A DNA stretch of 64,000 nucleotides, taken from contig CP137675.1 in assembly GCA_037976565.1 (NCBI GenBank), positions 9,690,534 to 9,754,533 on the forward strand. Direction: 5' to 3'. The translations under genes and the position numbers were made by a program. A model generated the notes under the pieces. It was given only the letters and a program-made list of their open reading frames with translations. It was not told the DNA's origin and did no database searches. Below are positions 13,314 to 26,715 of this stretch, in pieces. Source of the stretch: Mesocentrotus franciscanus. Its lineage: Eukaryota; Echinodermata; Echinoidea; Camarodonta; Strongylocentrotidae. How positions within the stretch are numbered: the stretch's first letter is position 1; every line of letters begins with the position of its first letter.

Positions 13314-13674
13314 CGTTTTTTGTGGTAGTCATATTTTGTTGTTCCGCCTTTAGGGCTAGATTGAGGGGTAACATGTGTTCTCCACCGAGGCCAAGACGGG
13401 TAGATAATATGCCAGAAAAGGGGTTTGGCCCCGTGAACAAGGGCCGGAAAATCCTGTCCGACCGGGACTGCTGCATTCCAAGTATAGCGTCTATGGAGTG
13501 GCTCGGTCGCCCAAACTTCGGCGTGTCTTCGCCTCCGTGTCCGGTGATGTATTTCTCGGGATGAGCAAGCATGATTGGTAGTGCGTTGCGGGGAAGGCCT
13601 TCTGGTCCGTGCCCGATGCTAGCGGGGCAGGCTATCGGCGACATGGCGATGATGGGGTGATGCGCTTCATCCAT
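13314..13674 (-). CDS. rx: rx exon 1: N-terminus with octapeptide
   Basis: This first coding exon of the retinal homeobox gene starts at the ATG at 13674 (context AACAATGG, good for initiation). The reading frame stays open upstream to a TTG near 13701, but ATG is preferred. It encodes about 120 residues beginning MDEAHHPIIAMSP. At residues 59-66 is HSIDAILG, the Rx octapeptide/eh1-like motif that recruits Groucho/TLE co-repressors in related proteins. The exon ends at a consensus donor (AACG|GTAAGC), phase 1. Pairing with the homeodomain exon 11 kb downstream is inferred from shared strand, order and Rx-type signatures in both. The phase does not match the best acceptor of that exon. Rx proteins act in anterior neural and photoreceptor development. 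Confidence 0.87.
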
Positions 13675-14500
13675 TGTTATTGTGACTGATCGCCGTTCCA
13701 AACCCGGTGATAAACAGCAGATGAAACTAATACAAATTATTTCAAGTAATGGCGGTCAGAAATGCTTGCGTTGATACCTTGATAATCAAATAATCGTTTT
13801 TATTCCACCGTTGTTATTCACTTTAAAGGCCTATTGGTATCTGCTTTATCAGATGAGCAATTCAGTCGAAATAAGCTTCTTCCATTAAAATGGCAATTAC
13901 CAACGAAAAAATTCGCATATCACTGTTTTGGTACTATACAAAATATTGCAACCATCAACCACTAATTGTCTTTGCTGTTATTCAAATCTCTTGAAAACTA
14001 CGAATAAAACAAACCGCCTGTTCATTTCGAGAAATTTAATCGAATGAATCAAAAGTGGGTATCATGTAGCTGTTCTCCGTTATCAACTCAACTATGAAAA
14101 GATTTGTATACTATAGACATTTTATAAGAAACGATAATAGATATTCAATGTCAGACTGGCCGAATATGAGGTGGGCGTGGCCTATGGCTTCGCGAAAATG
14201 TTTGATTGACGTTCAATTTATAACCAATTATTTCTTCAGAAGCGATGGTGCTCAATAGGTTATTAGAAATAGCGTTACTGCGCAGCTTCTTCACACTGCC
14301 CCCCATTATCATGATTCATGATTAAATTTTATAGGATAACTTTTTATCCATCAGTTATGTGCGCAAGCCGTTTTTTATTTAGGCCTGGCGTGCGCACTTC
14401 GTAATGATGCATTACGCTTACAACGTGAAAGATTTTGTTTAACTGAAAGCAAGACTAGTGTGTGTTTGTATGTAAAAAAAATAAGGAACCGTATGCTTTC
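13675..14500 (-). promoter_or_regulatory. rx 5' flank (5'UTR and probable promoter region)
   Basis: This is non-coding sequence just upstream of the rx start codon. It includes a GC-box-like GGGCGTGGCC near 14173 and ATTA-type cores near 14310-14330. Possible minus-strand TATA-like words occur near 14215 and 14325. I cannot place a transcription start with confidence. Confidence 0.3.
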
Positions 14501-14539
14501 AGTCCTATTGGAGGGGCCTATTAATGAGGTTCATTACCT

Positions 14540-14622
14540 TACCGAAGGGCATTGGCTTCGAACCCCGGACTTCACGGTTACGATACAATAAAATTGCTCT
14601 ACCACTCATGGGCCACCATACC
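14540..14622 (-). repeat. tRNA-derived SINE head (second family)
   Basis: On the minus strand, GAGTGGTAGAGCAA (A-box-like) and GGGGTTCGAAGCC (B-box-like) are about 40 bp apart, with pseudo-acceptor sequence at each side. The acceptor stem does not pair well, so this is a SINE or tRNA pseudogene rather than a functional tRNA. Confidence 0.6.
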
Positions 14623-16169
14623 CTCTTATAATGACTGCTCCAAACAGACCTACTGGCTAAATTATAATGTTGTCTTCCTTTAAAATTATTTTAAAAAAGA
14701 GTAAATTATAACTTCTCGGCAGTGAGGATGTGCAACAAGAACACACGACCTCATCCCGTCACTATATCTCTTCTAATTCTCCCTCCAAGCTGTCGATCCC
14801 GGGTGAAAGCATGCGTTAAGAAAACGAGCGAACAAAAGCGAGAAGATCAAGAAAAGGAGGCTTTTGTGCGAGTAGACAGGGAAAGAATAGCGCACGAACA
14901 ACTGTCTACTAATTAGACGACCATCCAAACTAACCAAGGGGAGCAGAATTAAAGAACAGCTTCTGATAATCTACTGCAGCAGTTTTAACTACACCGAAGA
15001 TATGTATAGCAATTAGTACGTTACCATGTACTACTGTAAGCCTAAACTCCACATTACGGATCCGGTAACTTTGTCTCAGATTCTGAAACAAAATCCTGGA
15101 TTTAGCTCATGCTTCAATGATAATTATAAACCTTTAGGGCAGTCAGGAACCCCATGACTTTTACAAGCCGATCGCCTGTCTGATTATCAAGATATTTATG
15201 ATTGGAAATCGAAACCAAATTTTGCGTTTTCCTAACGGTTTTCATAACACTACAGTCTATTGGGGAAAACGAGTATGGTAAAACCGGTCACTCAAAGATT
15301 TTTACTTTTTTGAGGCACTTCTTGATCATTTTGAGCGCGATTTTTTTTTAGGGCTTCAATATCACACCATAACACAGACACTGATAACACGTAGGGCCAT
15401 GCATCTCAGATTTAACATTGTTAAACGATGCCTTTAAAGAGCTATTTAAAATCAGGCACATACTCATTGATATATATTGGTAAGTAAATGAAGAGTCATG
15501 AAAATGTTTAGTTTAGATGATATCGATGAAGATACTATCAATCAACTAATACAGTGATATTTTGTTCAATTCTGCATTGATAATAATATCAATTAACCTC
15601 TCTCTCTCTCTCTCCCTCTCTTTCAGTCCTATGGTCAAATTGCTCCAATATTTCTCCCGCCTTCACTATTTCTTCCCATTAGGTACCAAGTTACTACACA
15701 TGGGTCGCGAGGGTGTTTGTTGTATTTTTAATCAACTTCAATGTAATAATGTAACATAAATACATTAAGAGTAAAATGATATTATAAGATGAAAACAAAA
15801 CAATAATAATAATAACTTGCCAGGATGCCCCGTGAAAGCTGAAAAGCTTATTTACAATATGGTTATGTTTACTAAATTTGTATTAATTACTTAAATACAT
15901 AAATATGACAATAATTGTCTCCCGACTTTTGCCATGTTCTTTTTTTAATTGAGTTGAATCGAATTGAAAAGGCTGTATGAAATTTGGAAAATATGCACCT
16001 ACCTAACATGACTTGATACAGTCATATTTACTGATGTATGTCTCTACAATAATGGAGAAGGAAAATGATAGCAACGGCCTTTAGTATACGACAATTACTG
16101 GAAAGCGCCCTCTCAATAAAAGCTGACAAGATAAATTTTCGACTACGATCCGCCCTCGCCCCTCCCCTC

Positions 16170-16306
16170 AAGTCTCTCTCTCTTTCTCTGTCTGTCCGTC
16201 TGTCTGTCTCTGTTTCTCTCTGTCTCTGTCTCTCTCTGTCTCTATCTCTCTCCCTCTGTATCTGTCTCTGTCTCCCTCTGTATCTCTCTCTCTCTCTCTC
16301 TCTCTT
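16170..16306. repeat. CT/CTGT low-complexity run
   Basis: An imperfect CT repeat with interspersed CTGT. The opposing-strand Arg/Glu-rich ORF is an artefact of it. Confidence 0.9.
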
Positions 16307-16795
16307 AAGGGGGGGGGGGTGTACCAGCCCCCTGTAAATCGTACGCATATGGCCGTAAGGATTCTCCAGCTTATTACTGTGGCTCAGTGGGCATTAATGA
16401 GTAGACGCTCTCCTGTTGTTCTTCGGCATGGTCATTAATTCAATTGCAGTATTACAATCTTCCCATATGATCTTTTGATCGTATTCTTTCCATCACACTT
16501 GTTCAATATCTTTTTTTTTTAGTTCTTACTTTGTAAACTTTTCTTTATTTCTCTCAATTTTTGAAACTTGACCTTTTTCGTCCTAACATTAGAGATCGTT
16601 ATTTTATAATGAAATCCTCTGACCACCTGAAACTCTTTGTATCAAAATATCTAATGAATAGTTTATACTTTAGCATGCATGTCATACGCCGTGTTGGAAT
16701 TTTGCATTTCGCGATTATCTCTTTCTTTCTTTCTCGAAATGTCATTGAGCTTCGTTTTTTTTTCTCTGGGCAGCTGTTTATCCGGCTACAGACCA

Positions 16796-16940
16796 AGCGA
16801 CTGACAACCGACTTGACCGACTTGACCGCCAGTGTCGGTCTCGCAGACTTTCTGAATAGTTATCTCAGATTTCACGAGATCGACGGCAAACAAGGCCAAC
16901 CTAACGGTCTGTCTCATGGGCCTTCTGACAACTTTTAGAG
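16796..16940 (+). repeat. Diverged copy of a GGTCTCGCG-type repeat
   Basis: This shares ordered blocks with 23050-23250: GGTCTCGC, CTTCTGAA, AGTTATC, CACGAGATCGACG and CTTCTGACAACTTTT. Both copies contain internal inverted GGTCTCG/CGAGA words. Boundaries are unclear. Confidence 0.55.
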
Positions 16941-16980
16941 GATTCAGTGAGCTGTATTTCGATCTACATGTCCCATTTAA

Positions 16981-17045
16981 TTCTTCTTCTTCTTCTTCTT
17001 CTTCTTCTTCTTCTTCTTCTTCTTCTTCTTCTTCTTCTTCTTCAT
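16981..17045. repeat. TTC microsatellite
   Basis: About 20 TTC units; it reads as polyserine in one frame. Confidence 0.95.
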
Positions 17046-18270
17046 CTTCTTTTTCTCTCCCTTTTTTTTTCTTACTGATTTTTCCCCCAGGTCCGAATAA
17101 TCTATTACAAGATGGGGGAAAAAAATTGTTTAGTCCTTAAGCTTTAATGGACATGCATATCCATGATAAATTAATAATCAAGGGCTAACAAATGCATATT
17201 ACCTTTGAGTTTTGTCCAATATCAAAGAAAGAAAATATCAAAAGTGAAACCAAATCCTACCTCACGCTCTATTTCCCCGGATAGATTTATTCTTTTATCA
17301 TTGAAAAGGTTGCCATAAGAGACTTTCCAAGAAGTAATAGCTTCAAATTCCCAACCTTTAGGTTAATATCTTAAGCTAAAATCTTAATGGGTGTGTTGTC
17401 TGCAAAATGAATACAATTATTAATAATTTTCTTTTTCTTAATGATTTTCATTTTCGTTCTTTTTCATACCACCAACCGTGAACATAGTAGCGATTCTTCT
17501 TACCCCGTTTGCCATTTGTCCAATTTAGAGCTTTCCTTATCAATATTTCCCCCCGAGGAAAAATTATTTTCTACTAGCTCTGATCTCACGCGGAGTAATT
17601 ATAGAGTATGGCATGTTAGATAATTGCTATATGACGTAATTATGATATCATTATAGGGGCTCTATCAAATAATTGTTTCTGTAGATGCAGCTGAGTCTGT
17701 TTATTGCCTCGAGAACAGAGAAATATTGAATAACAAAATGAACGAAAGTTTATCACCAGCAGAGATAGTAACCAAGACTGAATGTATCTCCCTACAGAAA
17801 GGAATGCAATGGTCACAGCAGCCCCTCCTCCTTTGAAACCTCGTTTTATACGGCCCGAAAATTTGCCCTCCTTTAAAGTTATTGAGCCAAAGTCACCTTC
17901 AAAATATGGAAACAAAATGTCAAAATTGAAACGATGAAAATTCAACCAGGGACTTGAAATCAATAACGCCAAGAGTTAATCAGAATTGCTCTTATTAGTA
18001 TTTTTATTTATGGAATAATAGTAATCAATTAAACATTCATTGAAGAATACTAGTTCGAATCATTTACTTGAAATAACTAGATTCTTAAATAGACTACAGC
18101 TACAACAGCCAAAGAGACAAGGGACCGCGGGGCCAACAGCCCACATGACCGACAACGAGACAGACTATATATTTTAAGGTTTCGTTGGCTTTCTTTTTAC
18201 CTTTTGAGTTTACCCACGAGACCGATCAGGGGCTGATCCAATATTGTGTAAAATAGGGGGCACTAATTGT

Positions 18271-18360
18271 AATAATAATGATAATAATAACAATGATTAT
18301 AATGATGATGATAATGATAATAATAATAATTATAATGATAATAATAATAGTAAAGATAAT
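18271..18360. repeat. ATA/ATG-rich microsatellite
   Basis: Interrupted AAT/GAT trinucleotide repeats, similar to the A/T-rich tails that follow SINEs in this window. Confidence 0.8.
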
Positions 18361-20042
18361 TATTTAAACCAAATGACGATAGCTATTATAGCCTTGTACT
18401 TATCATATATAATCTTTTAATATAATTATATGCCATACACGTAACTCTTAGATCTTCAAAAAGTGAGAATTAAAACAATGTAAATAAAAGAAAATCGTTA
18501 TGTAAATCTTATTTATTACCTTATGCAAGCAACCTGTATTTCTGACCTGAACAAATATTATTACATTATAATATCTCCTTGAGCCTAAATGACTCCAACT
18601 ATGGTTCCCGCATACCATTTTTAAATCAATTTCTTTTAGTAATTGCTTCTCAATGACCGGAGAGAAACAAAAAATGTTAATAGCAACTGACCATGCTTTT
18701 GATAATTTTAAAACCCCATTGATTGGACAGGGAGAAGATGTTTTTCCCAGTATTTTTCTCTGCTTCATTCATCGAGTATATTGAGTTGATTCTTTCAAGA
18801 TATTATTTGATATTGTATTGTTGTGAGAACTATCGTCAACACTTGAGAATAATTAGTTTTCATGGTCTACATTCGCATTTGGCTACATCTGTCGTTACGA
18901 CACTATTGACCCCCAAAATGTACAATACACATTCTACAACGCTTTGCTGAGAGATACGCATTCGTTTAATGGGTTTTATAAGCACATCGTCAGATCCAGG
19001 AAGGGGGGGGGGGAGGCGGCACGGGAAGAAAGGGCAAACTCGATACAGCACACATGACGTCAGCACAAGAAAACAAAAAGGTGGCACTAGTGGCACCTAA
19101 AAAGGTTAAATTTTGTTTATTTACTTTTCTTATTTTTTTTTCTTCAGATAATGTTTTCATATTTCTTGTGCACCGCCCCCCCCCCCTCGAATGAAGTAAA
19201 ACGTGCAGAATTTGCATCTATTTATGAGTACGGTTACTATCCGTAAAAATGTATCTAACCTCACCTATAATATACCCTTGATACTGATTATTTAAAAAAA
19301 AAATCATCTCCTGAATCTTATCTTAAACCAGAAATAAAGGGGAAAATTATGAAAGGAGAGAGAGAGAGAGAGAGAGAGAGGGGGATTGGAGGGAAAGAAA
19401 AGGGGTATGATAAAAACAGAATAGCAGACATATAGGAAGAAAGAAATAATATCAATATTTCTTTTTTAATTAGACCGATAGGGAAAAGAAAAGGCAGAAA
19501 CGAAGACAAATGTCAAACAGAACAAAAAATAGAAGTGACAGATTTTGAAAGCGGCAAAGAAAGGATGTACCGTGAATGAGCAGAGGATCACCACCGATAT
19601 AGAAGTTATTGAATAGCTAAATGACCCGTCAGCGGATAAAGAAAGGGCGGGGTAGAGACCGGTTGTCTGGCTCGATGAAAAGGATCTTGAATAGCTCGCT
19701 AATTCGATGTGTGTGACATCCTAACGTCTGTTAATTGACTTGAATAAACCTAACCCCGTTAATATTCCTTTTCAAGGGCGAACGGACAAAAAGGGTTGAC
19801 GTTTTTTTTTTTACCCCTTTCACATATAGAATTGACAGGATGACATGTAGATAGAAGGTAAGAGAAGGAAGGAAATGGAAGGGGATTTTATTAAATGTTT
19901 GCGTCGTTCGATAACTTTTATGTGCTTATTGAATATATACAGAGCGCGGAGAGAATAATGTAGGTCACGCGGTTTGTCAGATCGTAAGACATTATGCAAC
20001 AGTTATTCCGCAGTTTGTATAATGCCGGTTTTGCCCGTCATA

Positions 20043-20240
20043 CACGAGGCGTCAAGTACTGACGTAGGACTGCGTCAAGTACTGTTACTGCCTTTGATGC
20101 GCTAATTAATGAGAGTGAAATCCTACACAGAGTGAATGCAAATGAAATGTACTGCATGAAATTACTGCCGTGTTGGCTTATTGCCTTTACATGATTTATT
20201 CGCGCAGGTAATAACGCAACCAAAAGGACGCCTCGTGTGC
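20043..20240. mobile_element. Short MITE with ACACGAGGCGTC ends
   Basis: The left end ACACGAGGCGTC is an inverted match to the right end GACGCCTCGTGT, enclosing about 185 bp with no coding potential. A related element is at 30883-31068. The inside carries repeated CGTCAAGTACTG words near the left end. Target duplication and superfamily are not clear. Confidence 0.65.
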
Positions 20241-22023
20241 AACAAGCATTAGGCCCTACACTTCAAACACACTTCAACCATACACCAACGCTATAACTTG
20301 CCCTAAACCGTACCTAAACCCACAAAATTTCTGCTAAATAGTCACTCGCTAATGTAAGCTCTGTGAATAGATTTAAACAGAAAAACTGTAATGGACTCAA
20401 CCTCAACCTCAACCATTGCAAGCCCTTACCCCTACTCGGAGAAAATGCATCACCAGTTTGACAGACCACAATCTCCACTAAAAGCTAAGTTATGAAGTAA
20501 CGAAGAAAAAAAAAAATCAATAGTCAAGCATTCATCTTTCTACCAAGCATCATCAACAGCCCCATTCAGATTCTGCGATGACTATGCCATCAGTAAACCA
20601 GATTACAACAAGGCTACAGACACAAATAAATATTTATACAAATCCCCTAGAAGGTAAAAACACTTCAAAAGTAGAATGACCCTAGAAGTCAGGACCCCAG
20701 TGTTTACTTTTCCTCCTATATAGCCTACCAGTCCAACTCTCCAACGGCCTATGTTTTCGTTTCGTTTTTACAATACACAAGATTTATATAAAAACAAACT
20801 GGTCATACGTTGTTTATGGGTAAATAATTCGGTACTGGTTCTGAAGTAAGTACATCGAAAGAAGATTAAACACGGCTGACGGGTTTTTTGTAATATAAAG
20901 ATGGTCAGAACGCGGACTAAAATGTAGGGTGGAGGTATAAGACTATAGTATATAATTTATCATAACATTGGGATTACTATGATCTTGCCGAAAAAATATT
21001 ACTTACATATTTATTTATTCATTTCTTTTTATATATTTAAAAAAAAATCATTAATTCTTTGTTACTTCAAATTTGTATTTCCATAACTTCAAATGAAAAT
21101 CATGTTCGTGAAACAGACACAATTATCTTCAGTCCATCGAGAGAGGGCCATAAACAAATGGTCACAAACTATGATCAATCCTCACTCACGCGTCGAGTTG
21201 GATGCCAGGTCGGCGTTGGGTGCCAAGATCGGTTTCGAGCCGGATGCTAAGTTGCTTGCCAAGTTGGCTGCTATGCTCGTCGACAAGTTGGTAATGAGCT
21301 CAGATACAAATTGGTTTCATTTCATTTATTTGTTTCTATTATCATGTTTTCAAACATATCCAACATTTTTATGGAAAATCAAAATAATTTTCCAATAAAA
21401 TGATAGGAATTGTAAGAATAAACAACATTAATGCATGATAAACACAAATGTTGCCATACAAGAGGGCTGCAGGGTAATTTCATAGGAGGTAACGCACAAA
21501 ATGTTCTTCCCAAATGCACATGTCATTTTCCATGTCACATCAACCCCCCTCCTCCCATTCTATGTCATTCTTATGCCATCATTAGACGATCTTAATTGGT
21601 TGGATTTGTCTTGAGATTCTACGGTGCACGCCACGAGAAGCTATTCAAATCATCCTATGTTCTTTACTATGTTCTCCTTTTAAATAGTCTTGTTAAGATT
21701 TGATTTGATTAATGTTCGTTAAACCTGCTTAAGAGACCGAGCTTAGAGATATAATCTGACGTCTTATCTGTGTACTTATTGTCTCGTTTAAAAGAGTAAA
21801 GAAAAAACGCGTTTATTTGACTGACATGAATGTTAAGTAATGAGCAGGGATGTCACTCGGCATAGTAATTGGATGACGTGATAACGTTATAACTACTATC
21901 ATGACTATAGTAATTTTGAACTATTGATGTGTTGTTGCAGGAGAATGTCAAAATGCAAAGGTAATCTAGGAGTATTTCTACCAAAGTTGCACTACAACAC
22001 TACTAATAGTACTGCCACTAGGC

Positions 22024-22028
<5 letters not shown>

Positions 22029-22069
<41 letters not shown>

Positions 22070-22083
22070 CACAACTCCACTAT

Positions 22084-22170
<87 letters not shown>

Positions 22171-22277
22171 CACTACTATTACTACTACTACTATTACTAC
22201 TATACTATTGCTGATACTACTATTACTACTATACTATCGCTGATACTACTACTACTACTTTACTATTGCTGATACTA

Positions 22278-22349
<72 letters not shown>

Positions 22350-22490
22350 TTATTATTACTACTACTATTTCTAGTACTATACAATTACTACTACTGCTAC
22401 CACTACTACACTTCTAAAACTTCAACTACTTCTACTACTAATACAACTATACTATTACTACTACGGCTACTACTACTACTTCTACTATTT
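22029..22490. repeat. TAC/CTA microsatellite, about 460 bp
   Basis: A long, interrupted trinucleotide array of CTA units with ATT and CCA interruptions. It produces polyleucine and polythreonine ORFs that are not genes. Its reverse complement motif (TAG) recurs in hbn intron 2 at 34871-35315. Confidence 0.95.
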
Positions 22491-23049
22491 CATTTTTTCG
22501 TGTGTGTGTGTGTTTTTGTTCTCATTTCAAATCAAAGTTAAGAAGAAAGTTACATTACGCGCCACCATCATGTTAGTCAGCCGATCTTGATTGGAATAAG
22601 TCGGAACATTATCGCTTTTTCAATCGTCCAGGATGACAGCGCGATAAGCAAGGAAAATAGTATTAATGAGGTTCGCTCTTGGTTGTCAATTGTAAACCCA
22701 AGCCAAATGTTATTGACATGAATCTTGTGATTGTATGACAAGCTGGTGGTCTGTACATCAACATGATCTGGTAAGCAGACTACAGCATGTCCAGCTTTAT
22801 TATAATGAAGCACAAATGAGAGAAGAACATAATGCGATGAACTGACTATTGTTCTTTTCTTTGTTCGCCTGTCACCAGTCTTTCATGTCAGCAAGGGAAT
22901 AAAAAATGATCACAGTCTTTGGTGACATGACGTCATGTGGAGAATGTTTTGTTGATATGATTGTATTCCGAAGAGCAGGTTCTCGACAGAAGTAATTGGC
23001 ACCTGCAACATTCAAATAGACCCAATATAATGATCAGAGATTAAACTGA

Positions 23050-23250
23050 TTGAAAGGCCTTCAAACGGAGGCCTCATCGGAGGCCTACATCGGTCTCGCG
23101 GTCCTTCTGAAAAGTTATCAAAGAGTTCGCGAGACCGTAGGCCCGCGAAACCGACGACCCATGAGACTGACATTTGGGCCTTGCGAGCCTTTTGACAACT
23201 TTTCTAGGGGTTCACGAGATCGACGTAGTTGGTCTCGTGTTGGGCTGTAA
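23050..23250 (+). repeat. GGTCTCGCG-type repeat with internal inversions
   Basis: Multiple GGTCTCG, CGCGAGACC and GAGATCGAC words in both orientations make it partly self-complementary. It is related to 16796-16940. Possibly a non-autonomous DNA transposon, but ends and target duplication are not resolved. Confidence 0.5.
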
Positions 23251-25211
23251 GTTTACTGGGATTTGAGTAAATGAATCGTAATAACAAATGAAGGAAATAG
23301 TACCTAAAGCAAAATAAAAAGAAGAACAAAATTATATAATTAAAATACTTTTGAAAAGTGTGAAGATATGAAGAGAATAAAATGTGATTTATCGTTGTTT
23401 TGTGATTTATCGTTGTTCTGGGTTCATTATTTTGTGAGTAAAAAACAAGGGTCATCTTTTCGAGTGGATATATTAGGACTCGTCCTCTATAATGATAATC
23501 TTGCTGCTTATGATATCAATATTTGCGAATGGTATCCTGCATAATTTCTTGCCTATTCTTATATCGTTTTTTCTTCTTATTGTGTCTGTCTCACTCTCTC
23601 TCTTTCTCTCTCTCTCTATCTCCTTCTGTCTATTTCTCTGTCTCTCTGTCTCTCTCTTTCTGTCTTCCTCTTTCTTTGTTTCTGTCAGATGTACACACAT
23701 TTCTGTGGGTACTTTTTTTTGGTATTAATTCCAATTTCATTTTAATAATTTAGCCGTGCTCCTAGAATAGTCATTGTCATTAAATTGTTAATTTACAACA
23801 CCCAGCTAAATGCTGTTTTCTAAAAACAACACAAAGTTAAAATCTAACTCTGTTTAAGACTCTAGTCAAGATAAAGATTGCAGAGTTATTTAAAGCACGT
23901 TTTTTAAATGTTAAAACATTAGTCTCTTTCTATCTCTCTCTCCCCCATGCTGAGTGTTGAATTTTCTTCTTTTTTCCATTTTCATGAATGTTTTCTTCGT
24001 ACCTTCTCAATCAAATGAATAAACATTTCCACTTCTTTAATGACCATTTTACAATCTTACAATCGCTCAAGAAAGTGCACTCGAACTTTATGGCGCAGAT
24101 CATGACTTGTATCTTAAATTGTCAAGATGGTAGAAGGAAAGGTCATGAAATGAAGTGTTTAAAACAAAAGTTTCAAGATGGCGGACCTTGGACACAAAGG
24201 AAAATGATGGATAGAGACCGTTTGGTGTTCAGACTCAACATCAGATCAATCACCAGCCGGTACGATCAAATCTGATACAATTTAAGAAATTTTCCGCAAT
24301 TAAACCAAGGTAAACGATCTATCCTACCCGCATTTGTGTCACAGGGATAATAAGATTCGGTTCGGGCCCGGTTTAAAGATAAAATGGAGTTCTGATCAAC
24401 CGATTGCATTATAAAAGAAATTATCTGGTAGCAAGTGGAAATTTGATTATGTAGTAAGTATGCGTTAGAATGGATGTATACAAAGAAGTTTTTGAATGAT
24501 CAAAATAAAAAGTCTATGACTCGGTCTTGCTGAAGATGCCTTGCAATGCACACAAGAAGGGGTAAATGGGACTACAGTCACTAGATACATATGTTTGGTC
24601 TGAACCTTTCACATAATTTATATTAATAATGGTTTATTTATTCAAAAATATGCATCGCATGATAAAGAAATGCACTAAATAGACTCCATAATACAAGTAA
24701 ACTATATGCAACTGCACATTATTTATGAGTGTAATACCAAGGAGCACATGTGAGTCTATTACAATCCATGAGTATTACGTTTTAGATGTAGACCTATTAG
24801 TGAAGGTTCAAAATAGTATAGAATGATGTAAGTCAAGACCGCAGAAGGAAGATTGAGGTATAAGCAAGCTCCATGTTTTGAAAAAGCAGGTGGAAAGGAG
24901 AGAATGAGAGAGAGAGAGAGAGAGAGATGGATGGATTGACAGGGAGAGGGGGAAGAGAGGTAGAGAGGGAAAGAGAGAGAGAGAGAGGGGGAGATGAGAA
25001 GAAGAAAAAAAAAGGAAGGGAGTATATAGGTTATTTTCTTGTCATATATCTAATATGACGGCATTACTAATATAAAGAGGAAACCTTTTCAGGGGACATT
25101 TCTTTTCTCCTCTCTCATTTTCTTTCAAACGTTTATAAAAAGAATGAAAAAAGCTCCCAAAATATTTGTTTCACCTTTGTACAAGAACTCAATCTTCTCT
25201 TTAAATGATGA

Positions 25212-25790
25212 AAATGTGTGTTGATCAGGGTAATACGGAGCTAATTGCAGCCTAAACATGATCTGCGCGACCATACGGTAACATATCAACTCCCATCGCT
25301 CAATCACTCTTGAAATGTAAACATCCTTTCCACAGAAGGAACAAAGATAAAAGAAATAAAGGGCAATTACAGAATATGAGATATGTATAAGAGTTTGATA
25401 AGAGTAACAATACGAGTTATATTTCGTGCGCGTGTGTGAGTTTGTATAATCGCTGATGATGTATTTGCATGACAAGGGAAGTGAGCTTTTCCTAAAACGA
25501 TTTTTATGTTATTTCTTAAATGATACATAAAAGAAAATTTCAATCTCAAAGAACACATGTAAACGACAAAGCTATCCGTCCGACTTTTTGATATCTTGAA
25601 GAACCATTTTGCAATAGTAGCAAATAACCAGAGGCAGTGCAACAACATGAGAGCGAACAGCTCTTTGCATTGTTATCATGCATGGCACACAATGACAGAT
25701 AATATTAATAAATACGGGAAATTAGTTGAAAATAAACTCAAGTGTGTATTTCATATAGTGTTTCCCTATCAAGGGTACGCAGGATAATAG
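25212..25790 (+). repeat. Dispersed repeat R, intact unoccupied copy
   Basis: The block begins GTGTGTTGATCAGGGTAATA and runs through CTGCGCGACCATACGGTA to GGGTACGCAGGATAATAG. The first ~55 bp recurs at 34386-34440 and the remainder at 29227-29746. In those places the two halves abut a foldback element, so this copy shows the empty insertion site. No coding potential. Confidence 0.8.
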
Positions 25791-26310
25791 GCCTAGGCCT
25801 AGATTCAAGATGACGAAGATTAATAAAGGAATAAATTCACAACAATCTTTCAAGTGTTCCTAAATTTCTATTATGTAGCGTAAGGTCGTCAACGCCATGG
25901 TAATAACAATATTTAAGTGCAAGTATATGGTTCTCAAGTAGTCTTATTTATAGTTTTTTAATGATTGCTGAACAAGACAACCGAAAAGACCATTATTTTC
26001 AGTAATTGGTTTATTTAAGTGCTGAGATAGATGATTGGTTCCTTTGCCTGGAAAATTAAAATAGCTTCTTTCATAAGTATGTGCCACTTATCTAATAGGC
26101 ATAGTGACATATCTCTCTGAATATAGCAGCTTCTATAAGACAGTCTCTAGCCGGTTTTTTATTTATAAGAATTGAATGAAAACACACAAATTTAACACCG
26201 ACCAATTTATAAGGACATGGATTGACTGCGCCTTGAGCATCTGATTTCAAGTGGATTTGGAGCCTTAAAAATATCATATATCATTATCATTTTTATTGTA
26301 ATTAATATTA

Positions 26311-26339
26311 TTATCATTATCATCATCATCATCATCATA

Positions 26340-26432
<93 letters not shown>

Positions 26433-26520
26433 TATGATCATCACTATTACCATTATTATTATTATTTTATCATTAGTATTATTAGGCTTATTATTATTAT
26501 TATTATTATCAATATTATTA
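26311..26520. repeat. ATT/ATC microsatellite
   Basis: Long ATT repeat with ATC ends; the minus strand reads as polyasparagine. Confidence 0.95.
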
Positions 26521-26715
26521 TTCATTGCATGTGTACTAAATATAACCCCAAAAAGCCTCTCTTTCTCCATTTTCCATTATGAACAAAACTCCTTTTTACA
26601 GGAGGACATATAGATATATCATATTTATTTTATCATGTCAGAAAAAATGTATCTCTATTTCATCAAAAAGGGAGATGAGGGAATACTAAGTATTTTTGTT
26701 ACAAAACGAATACAC

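Larger units (their letters stand above)
14625..20040. other. Intergenic stretch with simple repeats, no gene seen
   Basis: Contains CT runs (15598-15622, 16170-16306), a TTC microsatellite (16981-17045), an ATA/ATG-rich stretch (18271-18360), a GA run (19359-19381) and a diverged repeat at 16796-16940. Short ORFs are low complexity or shadows. I see no conserved domain. Confidence 0.6.
20241..25211. other. Intergenic stretch, no gene seen
   Basis: Holds a long TAC/CTA microsatellite (22029-22490), the GGTCTCG-type repeat (23050-23250), a CT run (23588-23670) and a GA-rich run (24903-24991). Near 21180-21290 a degenerate GTTGGATGCCAAG-like ~15 bp motif repeats. Nothing resembles a gene. Confidence 0.6.

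Noticed and set aside
18448..18768. 106-codon minus-strand ORF
   Set aside because: No recognisable domain and ordinary composition for non-coding AT-rich DNA.
21924..22541. Two polyleucine/polythreonine ORFs
   Set aside because: Translation of the CTA microsatellite.
26274..26570. 98-codon polyasparagine ORF
   Set aside because: Translation of an ATT microsatellite.
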